Assembly: GCA_020080175.1 (NCBI GenBank)
Contig: JAGHQL010000109.1
Coordinates: forward strand, 1-64,000
Direction of reading: 5' to 3'
DNA length: 64,000 nucleotides
DNA from: Glutinoglossum americanum
Taxonomy: Eukaryota > Ascomycota > Geoglossomycetes > Geoglossales > Geoglossaceae
This document shows positions 1-9,600 of the stretch, in pieces. The position numbers and the translations under genes are program-made. Within the stretch, counting starts at the first letter, position 1. Every line of letters starts with the position of its first letter. Under the pieces are notes generated by a model. That model did no database searches and had not been told where the DNA came from. It worked only from the letters and a program-made list of their open reading frames with translations.

Positions 1-24
1 GGGAGGGGGAGGGCGAGGTGGTGG

Positions 25-65
25 GTTGGTGTTGGTGTTGGTGTTGGTGTTGGGGTTGAGGTTGG
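25..65. repeat. GTTGGT hexamer repeat, G/T-rich
   Basis: About five near-perfect GTTGGT units followed by decayed copies. This is the left end of a G/T-rich low-complexity stretch (1-365) that also holds poly-T and poly-C runs and precedes the first exon of the methyltransferase gene. I see no gene in 1-365; the run may be part of that gene's promoter or 5' leader. Confidence 0.7.
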
Positions 66-365
66 CATTTTTTTTTTTTTCTTTTGGTGGTGGTGGTTTG
101 TGGGGATGTGCGGTGGAGGAGGAGAGGAGGAGGAGGGTGGTGATGGTGGGATTTGTCGTGGGGCGCGCGTGTTAAAGCGGCGGCGTGTGTCCCCCTCATC
201 TTCTCTCGATCAGCCTCCTACGCATTCTCCCCCCCCCCGTTCGAAGAGCTTCTCTCTCCCCACCCCCCCCCCCACAATACGTTGCCGTCACTAGATATTA
301 GCCTTTTTTCTTTTATTTTTTTTATTTTGTTTATTTTTATTTTTTGGGGGGGTTTTGTGGCTGGG

Positions 366-2361
366 ATGCGGGAGGAGGAGGAGGTTGCTGCTGCTGCTGC
401 TGCGGGTGGGCGGTGGGGGGGGGATTTCGATCCGTTTCGGGATCCGGAGGAGAGGAGGGTGTTGTTTGGGGCTGTGGATTCTTTCTGGTGGGTTTGAGGT
501 TTTTTTCTAGTCTCTCTGGTTGGTGTGGGCTTATTTCTTGGGCTGAAGTATGCTTTCTTTCTTTCTGGGGTTGGGCGTGGTTTAGATGGATATATTGTGG
601 GAGGGGGAGGTTGAGTCTATGTTTCTGGGTTGGAGAGGTGCTGGTGGTGGCGGGTGTTTTCTTTGCTGTGGGTTGTGGATTTTGGGGTCCTGCAATTGAG
701 GTTCTGGGCTGGCTGTGTGCCGTTTTGGTTTTGCGCTTACTGCTTGGATCTTCTTCGGTGGGTTTGCCGTTGGGATGCAAAAGTGCTCCTCCGGGTGCTT
801 GTGCATTGCCGCCGCCTACACCCCTCCTCTATCCCGGACAGCTGGTGGTTTGGGTCCTTGGAACTCTTTGCCTGCTCAGAAGCCGTTTCTCGTGCCCTTG
901 AATGACTCACTACTCCTGCGTAGGAGGAGCGGGTCAAGTTCTGCGGTTGCGGCCGTGTATGCCATCCATCTGCAGTCCGGGCTTCCCTTGAACCTGTATC
1001 GCAAGAGCCTCCTATCACAGCTGCTCAATCTGACGGTCCTCCTTTTGGTTTCATTTTTACTTCCTCTCTCTACACTACCAAGCAAAAGCCTCTTTATAGC
1101 TAATCTGACTCCAAAAAGCCAATACCGCAAGGCGGCCCATTACAACATAACCCATTGCCGTCGTCAAAACTTCTACGCCCTCCCCGCAGCCCACTGGCAA
1201 CGCCTCGCCCAACCCCCAATCTCCTACCTCGAAACCCTCGACCTCGTCGACGACGCCATCGACAGGAACTCCAGCATCGCCCGTGAAATCTTCCTCGCGA
1301 GCCTCTCCGCCGTCGGCCTGGACGAGCATCCCCCAGATCCCTCTCCCGATGGCCAAAAACACCGCCTGGACTGGCGCGGCGCGGCGACGCCCCAGGACAT
1401 GGATAAAGCGAACACGACGATCCGCCAGCTCTACCGCGACTGGAGCGCCGAGGGCGCCGCCGAGAGACAAGCGTGCTACTCCCCCATCCTCGCGTCCCTC
1501 CTCTCAGAATTCTCAAGCCACCCCGACAAATCCCCAATCAAGGTCCTGGTCCCGGGCGCCGGCCTCGGCCGTCTAGTCTTCGAGATCTGCCGTGCGGGCT
1601 TCACCGCCGAGGGGAACGAGATATCCTACCACCAGCTCCTCGCCAGCAGCTTCATCCTAAACCACACCGCGCGCGCGCAGCAGTTCCCCCTCCACCCCTT
1701 CGCGCTCAACTTCTCGAACCACGTCTCCCGGGCGGACCAGCTCCGGCGCGTCATGGTCCCCGACGTCCACCCGGGCGGAGCGCTCCAGGATGCGTCGGTG
1801 GGGTTGGCCGTACACGCGTTCGAGCGGATCGGAATGTCGACGGGGGATTTCAGCGTCATCTATAACGACGACCAGCACGCTCGCGCTTACGACGCTGTGG
1901 CTACCGTCTTCTTCATAGACACGGCGCCCAACCTCCTCACGTACATCGAGACGATCCACCACTGTCTGAAACCAGGCGGCATATGGATAAACCTCGGCCC
2001 CCTGCTCTGGCACTTCGAGGGCTCGGGGCCTCCCACCACCACCACCACCACCACCACCACCACCACCACCACCGCTGCAGAGAGCCCGCCCTCCTCCTCC
2101 GAACCCCCCAACCCTAACCTCGGAATCTCCTCCCCCGGCTCCATCGAACTAACCCACCAGGAAATCATCCCCCTGATCGCCTCGTCCGGCTTCTCGATCG
2201 CGCCAGCCACCCAACCGCCCCCCTTCCGCGAAACGGGCTATATCCAAGACCCGGCCAGCATGCTCCAGAACACCTATCGGGTCGTCCATTGGGTCGCCCG
2301 CAAGGAATCTGGATCGGCGTCGGGAAAGGCTCAGGAAAAAGAAAAGAGAGAAACTGAGTAA
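366..2361 (+). CDS. N2227-family (carnosine N-methyltransferase-like) methyltransferase
   Basis: Two exons are proposed, 366-487 and 1119-2361, giving 454 aa. Joining them restores the family's N-terminal stretch VLFGAVDSF-CQYRKAAHYNITH, which neither exon holds alone. The SAM-binding loop VPGAGLGR lies near residue 185, followed by GNEISYHQLLASSFILN, both typical of the N2227 domain. The family includes animal carnosine N-methyltransferase and yeast YNL092W; the fungal substrate is not settled, so I infer only a SAM-dependent methyltransferase. The start is the ATG at 366 in good context, but in-frame codons continue upstream, so an earlier start is possible. The intron (631 nt) is far longer than any other here and its second half is open in the frame of exon 2. 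A run of 13 Thr codons interrupts the C-terminal third. Confidence 0.85.
2035..2073 (+). repeat. (ACC)13 microsatellite encoding poly-Thr
   Basis: Thirteen perfect ACC codons in the reading frame of the N2227 methyltransferase, encoding 13 consecutive threonines. The perfect codon identity points to replication slippage rather than selection on the protein; length is likely to vary between strains. Confidence 0.95.
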
Positions 2362-2981
2362 AGGTCGAGCCGGGAAAGATTCCAAATCTAAGTTCCCGTA
2401 TTTTTTTTCTTCTTCTTTTTCTCTTTTTACTTTTTTTTTCCTCTTTGGGCCCCCCCTGGGCGGGACTCGGGGTATAAGTTTTCCCCGCCTTTTTGTAATA
2501 CGAAGCAGGCATGTGAGATTTCGTATTCAAGTTTGTTGGCTGTGCGTTTGCATGGATAATGGCTTTGTATATGGGGGTATGTGATATGCGTTATCGTGAA
2601 CTTGTGACCTGCAATTATCAAGGCTTCCGACAGGAGGAGAGGGACAGGGTATATGTTCCTTGGCTTTCTCGGATCCACAACAAGGAGGGGAAGGGCTGCA
2701 AGATAACCAACGGCCCGCACTATGAGTTTCGTAGCCCTATTGCATATGCCTCGTATATATATACAGAGGTGCGGTACCAGCTTCCTAATCCGCTGAATTT
2801 GCCGAGGGCCAGCTAAGGCATCTTCTCCCGAAGCATCGGCCATATCATATCCGGTCCACTAGCTCACCCCCGTTCATCAATCAACGACGTAGACCCTATC
2901 GCCCCAATCCGAAATACCTCAAGACCCCCAGCCAAAAGAGAAACAGGCAAAAGCCGCAGGCGCCAATCCGATTCAGACACA
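2362..2981. other. convergent intergenic region
   Basis: The 3' sides of the methyltransferase gene (+) and the thaumatin-like gene (-) face each other here. It begins with long T-rich tracts near 2400-2440, which fit 3' processing signals. I see no gene in it. Confidence 0.6.
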
Positions 2982-4390
2982 TTAACTCCATACCACCTTC
3001 AAAACAAGGGTAGTCAGAACGGCTGTGGCCAAGCCCAACCAGCTGCGACGCTCTCTTATCGACGAACCGTCCCCCTTGGTGAGCATAGGGTCTAGATTAC
3101 TTCCCATCGCGAGGCTGGCGTTTACGTTGCCTTGAGCGAGCTGATGGAGCGCAGCGGATGCGGCAGCGAGGATGTTGGTAGAGCGGCCTTTGGGACAGAA
3201 GGCGACTTCAAACCCTCCACCTGAGGGGATGATGAAGGTTGAAGTCTGGTCGTCAAATGCTGCCAATCTCAAGTTTTAGCCGTTCCGCCCGGGGAACCGC
3301 ATAACCCGATAAATCCATTTAGGCAGAAAACTTACCGTAGCTGTACGCATCTGGACACACTTTCTTCACATTCTGACTGTACAATCCGGGCTTGCACTTG
3401 TTTGGGCTGTCCCACTCCCCTGTGCAGCAGTCGGTAGCCTTGTTGAACTTAGCGCAGGCAGAGTAGCATGGGTCAAAGACCGGCCTAGGGATGTTGTCGT
3501 CCGGGTAAGGGTATACCCCATCGCCTGGCTTGGTCGGCGGTAGGAGTTGTAGATCCCACGGACACCAGCGGGACACGTCGTTCGTGCTGACAGTATTCTC
3601 AAATGGGAGAGGGAATGAGGAATTGGTGCCCAGCACCTCCGTTGATGTGTTGCCAGCGTATGGGTCGTATGGAGGAGACGCGAGACTGTTAGTGGAGGCG
3701 ATGCATGCTGGATTTGTGAGATTTGGGGGAATTGTCTCAATGGTGCTATTACCTGACTCCCCTGCCAAGAGGATTATGGCCACATCGAGGTTATAGCCGT
3801 CGACCAGGGAAATGTCATAATAGGTCTGGTACGTGGGCGAGTCTAGCGTAAACTCGGCGAGGGTAACGGGTGTCTCGCCCTGCATCACGTAAGTATATAT
3901 ATATATTTATTTTTTCCAACGAGCAAGACTCGTAGAATGGTACAGTCCCAGTCCGATGTATTAGGCTTACCGTGAGTACACAATCCAGAACGCCGTTGCA
4001 ATCGCCAGTCAGACACTTCCTACCAGCACCGCGACTACCATCAAAGGTGCAATTTGTCCTTCCCCACACTCGTCCTTGCCAATCGGAACTAACGGTAAGA
4101 GACCTGCTGTCCCCGGAAGAAAGCAGAAATCCACCTGTTCCCGGGCCAATCCCTGCCTGGGTAGAGATTGCGGGATAGATTGTTTCGGCGCACATATTAG
4201 TTATCTTCAGTGGGCGGGAGCCCGTTATATCGCGTTTCCATGGACGTGCGGGGACCGGGTGATGTAGCATCTTTCCTGCGGCCACCACGGATGTGCTGAA
4301 TATCAAGACGGCCAGCGCAAAAAAGTTCCACAAAACTGCCAGAGGATGAGGCCTCTCGCGGGGCCTTCGGGACGGCAAAAGGAACGTCAT
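2982..4390 (-). CDS. thaumatin-like protein, secreted, probably GPI-anchored
   Basis: Three exons on the minus strand, 4390-3971, 3879-3336 and 3259-2982, give 413 aa. Both introns are short with GTAAG donors, and the second junction rebuilds the family hallmark YSYAFDDQTSTF. The N terminus has a hydrophobic signal or anchor segment (about residues 15-38) behind a basic start. The thaumatin domain begins at ITNMCAETIYPAIST, continues through GRTNCTF and the cysteine-rich CYSACAKFNKATDCCTGEW block, and ends after the YSYAFDD motif. A Ser/Arg-rich linker and a C-terminal hydrophobic tail ending LTTLVLKVVWS suggest a GPI anchor. Thaumatin-like proteins bind or cleave beta-glucans in some cases; enzymatic activity here is not shown. 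The methionine at 4390 was chosen because it directly precedes the hydrophobic segment. Confidence 0.9.
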
Positions 4391-5361
4391 AGGGAATGTA
4401 ATCTGGTTGTACCACTGAAAAAGGTACAATCCGAAACAATGAACACGAGACAAATGTCGATCTTTAAATGAGGGGAACTCGACAGTAAGGAAACGGATGG
4501 ACCTGCAAGCGCGGGCCTTGACGCCCTTGCAGAGGATCATAGGTCAGTCACTCGTCGTCATGTAGCCGCGCATGACTCTCGACGTAGGTCGGAGCAAAAG
4601 CAGGATTTTAAACTTGGGTTACCGTCGAAGGGGAGAAGGCGGTGGCTTTGGCAAACAGCGATCAGATAGCGTAGGGATATGTAGGGCGTCGGGGTGTCGG
4701 GGTATTGGGGTGTTGGGGTATTAGGGTATCAGGGTATTAGGAGCGAGTGATGGGGTAATGGATGTAAACTACGGTTTAGACAGGAAAAGTTCTGGAAACG
4801 GAGAATTGGTGGTAAGATGGATGAATGGTCGGTGCGCGAGGTGCAGGAACGCATGACGTAAGGTACCTGGACCGGATTCGTTTGATGTCTGTTTGGGCCT
4901 GCCGCAAGAGGAATAGGGAATGCAGGTCGTGTCGGTATCGGCCATTCCGCTGAGCATTCTCAACAAGGTGGCGGGGGCCCTCCATTCGTTGCATACTTTT
5001 TGTGTGTGGCTTCCCGAGGCCTCTTCTCTGTTATTGTTGGGGAAAGGAATCTCTTGGTCGTAAGGATTTCTAGATCGGGCCCTTGGCGATGTGGAGAATT
5101 TAGCCGTTGCAGCGCGGGCGGACCGATAAGGGCAGCATATGCTAGGAGCGACTGGGCGCATCTAAAGCCGAGTGAGTTCACGTCGGCAACTCTGCACGCT
5201 CTCCATCCTACCTATAACCCGCCACCCTCATATTTGCTGGCTGTGCTGCTCTCAATGACGTCTCTAACTGGAAGCAATCCCTGGAGCATTGGATGGGAGT
5301 ATTTAGTACATATTTGTCCTGGCTCCTCCACTCTGCTCTCCTTCTTCCCCGGATTGTAACC
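4391..5361. promoter_or_regulatory. divergent intergenic region
   Basis: This 970-base region separates two divergent genes and must hold the promoters of both the thaumatin-like gene (-) and the small basic protein gene (+). Apart from the G-run repeat at 4684-4734 I see no defined motif or gene; short open frames on both strands show no family resemblance. Confidence 0.5.
4684..4734 (+). repeat. G-run repeat with G-quadruplex potential
   Basis: Seven runs of three or four G separated by 4-5 bases, in degenerate units such as GGGGTATT and GGGGTGTT, all on the plus strand. It lies about 300 bases upstream of the thaumatin-like start codon and about 630 upstream of the divergent gene at 5362. 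Its TTAGGG-like units are imperfect, so it is not a telomere array. Confidence 0.8.
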
Positions 5362-5910
5362 ATGGTCAAAAAGACGCCGTTTCGCGATCGCATGCGTCGG
5401 GTTTTCTCCCGTAGCTCGTCCAGCGCGAACTCTGCCTCCGAAAACGCCGACTACCGCAAGCCTGGCGAGAAAGTCTCCTCGAGATTTAGCCAGCCACATC
5501 AGGACATGTTAGCTAAATGGTCATTCGCGAAGGATGGGCCGAGGCGGAGGGTGAGCGCCCAGAGCATGGAGAGTCCAATGGGGAGCCGTGTGCACAGTCG
5601 AATGCACAGCAGAAATCCGAGCGAAGACAGCAACATGTTGAAAGAGGAGAGAACGATCGAGGAGATGGAGGATCAGGAATGGAACAGTATGTTCCTTTCG
5701 TTCGTCGAGAAGCTTTGACGTTTACTGACTTGCCCGTTTCTTGCAGACACGAATCGTTCATCGCCAGCAATGTCAGAAGCCACGCTGCGAGGACAAGACC
5801 AAAATCTCCCGAAGACGGCCAATGGTGCCGTTCCGCCTGCGAGTGGGACTGGCGGTAAAATTGAAAATGAACTGTTCAGGCTGCACGCTCCGGGCGCCGT
5901 CCGGGCGTAA
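5362..5910 (+). CDS. small basic Ser/Arg-rich protein, unknown function
   Basis: Two exons, 5362-5686 and 5747-5910, give 162 aa; the 60-nt intron has a GTATGT donor, a TTACTGAC branch-like site and a TTGCAG acceptor, and its removal extends the frame past a stop. The start MVKKTPFRDRMRRVFSR is strongly basic and followed by Ser-rich and Arg/Ser-rich stretches, an acidic helix-like segment (EERTIEEMEDQEW) and a short conserved-looking C terminus. No signal peptide or membrane segment is visible. I do not recognise the family. The RRVFSR and RRRVS segments resemble basophilic kinase sites, which is inference only. The clean splice signals are the main support for a real gene. Confidence 0.65.
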
Positions 5911-6619
5911 ACTCTAGGATTATCTTATGTGGATTTTTCCCGCAGGAGTCACCTGTAGGAAAGGTTATGGCCAAGGGGTTGTTTCATGGCGCTTGTGGTC
6001 TTTGCGGTATTAGATTCAGTTATTCAATCGGATGACTTGTTTTTAGGCTATTCTTTATATGCAACGGCTTTCGGATGGGCTCTGTATATATGCAGATGCA
6101 TCGGCAGTTCATCTTAGTTCCCAGATAAAAAAGTCTTTTTTAGCTGCATGCTCTGGGGGAGGGGGAGGAGAGGTCCCCATTGTCGCACTCGACTCCAAGT
6201 TATATGCCCGGGAGGGATCTAATCATACACCGCTTTTATCCGCGCTATTGCATGTGCTGTGCTCTTTGCGAGCCTAGTGAGCAAGTAACTCTCTTATTCA
6301 TGATAATGGTATAGCGCTCTAAAATCATGGGCACGTCTCTAGACTATTTAGAGAACCGGCATGAAGTTGGTTTAGAGATCCTCCTCGAGGGATAGAAATG
6401 TCATAATTGGATGGTAATTTTGGAAAGCGTTAAATACATAAACGTGGTAAATCATGTGATCGGGAAAAACTGCCCATCGCGAATCAACACCAGAATTTAT
6501 TCCGCAGCGCGAAGTACATTCCTGGAAGCGCACCGTACGCCCACGAAGCGAGCTCAAAGGGATTTGAAATGAAAATCGAGAATCCCTCTTAACTCTTGAT
6601 TTACTATTCTCATCCGGCC
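5911..6619. other. intergenic region upstream of UTP10
   Basis: The 709 bases between the small basic protein gene and UTP10 hold a G-rich run near 6150-6170 and otherwise ordinary sequence. It is the presumed UTP10 promoter. No RNA gene or other coding region was recognised. Confidence 0.5.
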
Positions 6620-9600
6620 ATGACATCGCTCGCGGAGCAGCTATCGCAGATCGCCTCCAAATCTACCAATTCGCTGAATCTCAAAGCACAAAAGGTCGCA
6701 CATTCCCAGTCATTGGTCTTTGAACCGCGTATAGCAGCCTCACAGGACTTCGATACGATATACACGATATGCTTTGGGGGCTTTCAGGAATTATGCCAGC
6801 TAGATTCGCGGTTTGTCAGGTTCGGGAAGACAATCTTCAGCCAGCAGAGTAAGAATGAGGAGAGGACTCAGATGACAAGTAAGGAGAATGAGGAGCTAGA
6901 CATTGTTCTCGAGGAATTCCTGGGGTTAGTTGGGGCGCGCTTGCTGTTGAAGCCGGGGCTGAAGGCTGTTGAATGGTTGGTAAGGCGGTTTAGGTATGTA
7001 GTTTATTTTATTTTCATGCGTTGAGGAAGCCTTCGGACATCTGGATTGCTCCTGGGATAGTTGGAATATCTCCTACATCTTGTGTATTATAGGGGCTCTC
7101 GAATTATCAAGCTAATAATTGGTGTGGTTAGAGTCCACGAGTATAATACGACGTCCATTGTTATGACTTTTCTCCCATACCATTCAGCCCCGATATTCAT
7201 TACGCTCCTCTCCATCTTGCCTACCATTACATCACCAACGCTGAAGTTTCTCTTCCCCTACAAAAAGGCTCTCGCCAACCCCCCACGACATGCCGTCGTC
7301 TATGCCATGACCAACAACCCGTCGCTATGTACCACGTTCAACAGCTTTGTTATCAGGATCAGCAAACTTCAGTACCACTACCCCGCATTGATATCCTTCT
7401 GGGCCGGGGTGATGACAGAAGCTGTTGCAGGGGTTGTCGATCTGTCGCGTTCCGGTAGAAAGAATGTCCAGAGACATAACCAGGAAGATGTGCTCCTAAG
7501 AATCCTGCCAGTGCTGAACGAGGGCCTTTCTTTGAAGAAAGCCCCACAACTAAGAATTGGCTGCTATATGCTCCTGACAGTATTGGCTTCAAAGTCAAGG
7601 CTGAGCGACAAAGTGTTGGCTGGAATTATGGAGGCTGTAGCTGTTGGATGGACGAAGGAGACTCGGAATTCGGGATTGCTTTGCCTGGCTGTTCTGGCGC
7701 AAGAAAGAGAGGCCATTAGGCTGCCTGGAGCTTTGATGAAGGAGTTGATGAAATTGGATGAGCTACCGAAGGAGCTACTGACGCTTTCTCAGCAGTGTAG
7801 GGTCGATAAACTCACACTTGGGTTGGTGTACGGAGTGTTGGATAGAGTCGGTAGGGTTGGCTTGCACGAACTGCCGTTTGTGGGGCATATTCTGGAGAGT
7901 CGGATATTGCTTGATGCTCAGGCTGAAGATGTCATCAAATCGATCTTACTTATAGCACAGAGTGTTAATCTGGGGGACAGCGTGGTCTACTCGGATCTAG
8001 CGGCTTTCGTCACACGCTTGGCTGAATCGGAGGTGCTGAGGGAGGTTGCGGCAAAGGCTATCAATGATTCGAGTATCGATATCGATGCACTGGAAATGAG
8101 ACTCCAAACTGTGGTGCGTCAACCTGAAACACTACTAAAGTCTGGCGAGGACATTGAAATGCATGACCCACCTACTCCGTCTGCGGGGAAGGGTGAGACA
8201 TTACTGGGCGATGCGCTTGCAAGAATTCCGACGCGGGCAGTCGACGAGGTATCATTTCTGGCTCACTCGGCATCTCGTATCTACCCCAGCTTGTCCCAGG
8301 TCTTTCTTCTGGCCGCAGCGTCCTCTGCAAATCTGGAAGAATTTGCCGGTCTCCCCATCCTCATAAAGCCAGCGCCGCATGAGGCTTTTGCGGTTTCGTT
8401 CTTCATTCGAATATGGTGTGGACCCAACCCTGTACTAGCTAGGGTGGCAGCGCTCCAGTCTGCGCAAAAGCGTGTCGCCTCACCGGATAGTGCGTTGATA
8501 GACTTCCAGGCTGTGATACCCTACGTCCTCGCTGCTCTTGCTGATTCTGCAGAAAAGGTCCGGCGTGCTGCGTCTGAGCTCGCGGCTGCTATATACGGAG
8601 TGTATAAGCGGATAAATAAGGAGGGAAAAAAGAGTAGTGCTACCCAGATGTGGGGGTTTGATGATATATATGGTACTGGAGATATAACTAAGGGGGTTAA
8701 ATGGCTCGCCTCCGATGAAGCCCGGAGATTCATGCGAGACGCCCTAGTTCCAGACCTGGAAGAGTGTATACTTGACAACAACCGCATTAGCCAAGTCATC
8801 GAGCACTCCATCAGCGGCTTAGTGAGCACTCCGCGGGCATCCTCGAAAGTTGAGGCGGCAACCCTCAAGTCCTCAATGAGACTCTCCGTGTTCTCGTTCC
8901 TGGTCAGCCATGTTATTAATACTCCATTATATGTTGCCAAACTTAGGCTATTAACGATGTTGAACCGGGTGGAGAAAGTCGGCAGTTCTTCGCGTACCAA
9001 GCTATTGCTCCCCCTACTGGAGAGCTGGATTTCGTTGGACGCGGACGAAATTAGTCAACGTTGCAAGTCGGAGCACATTGAACCGAAGGAAATAGAAGAC
9101 CAAATGGTTGGCGTTGTTGCATCTAGCGATAAAGGGGAAGGCCTACAAGTCTTACAGTCAATTGTGCTAGGTGCCTCCGGATCCACACGGCCTTCTCTCA
9201 TCAGAGCGGCGTTGGACAGGATACGGCACTTGTGGTCATCCCTCAAAGCCGACTCAAAGATCTCAGTCGCTCAATTTTTACTGAACTTTTCTCTCATTCC
9301 ACAAGCCAACCCCTCAACATCTCAGAATTTCCAAGACGACGCTATTGGCATATTGAGGACAATCCCCTTGCCTTCAGATGTGCTCTCAGCATTTATTGAT
9401 CAGCTACCCATTACAGCAAACATGCCGGATAAATCCCCAGCTACTAAACGCCGGCGGACGAGCCACAGCGAAATGGTCGCTTTGCACACCCAGGACTCCA
9501 AGGAACTAGCAGCAGCGATTCAGAAAGTTACACTTGTCCTCGAGCTGGTTGACTCTTCTAAGCCAGAGAGAAATCCTCACCTGCTACGCGGTTTATTTCA

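Noticed and set aside
337-780. Minus-strand open frame rich in Pro/Gln opposite the first exon of the methyltransferase gene
   Set aside because: Low-complexity shadow of a G/T-rich strand; no motif, no start support.
4684-4734. Interstitial telomere array
   Set aside because: Only scattered TTAGGG-like words; the units are irregular and the array is short, so it is listed as a G-rich repeat.
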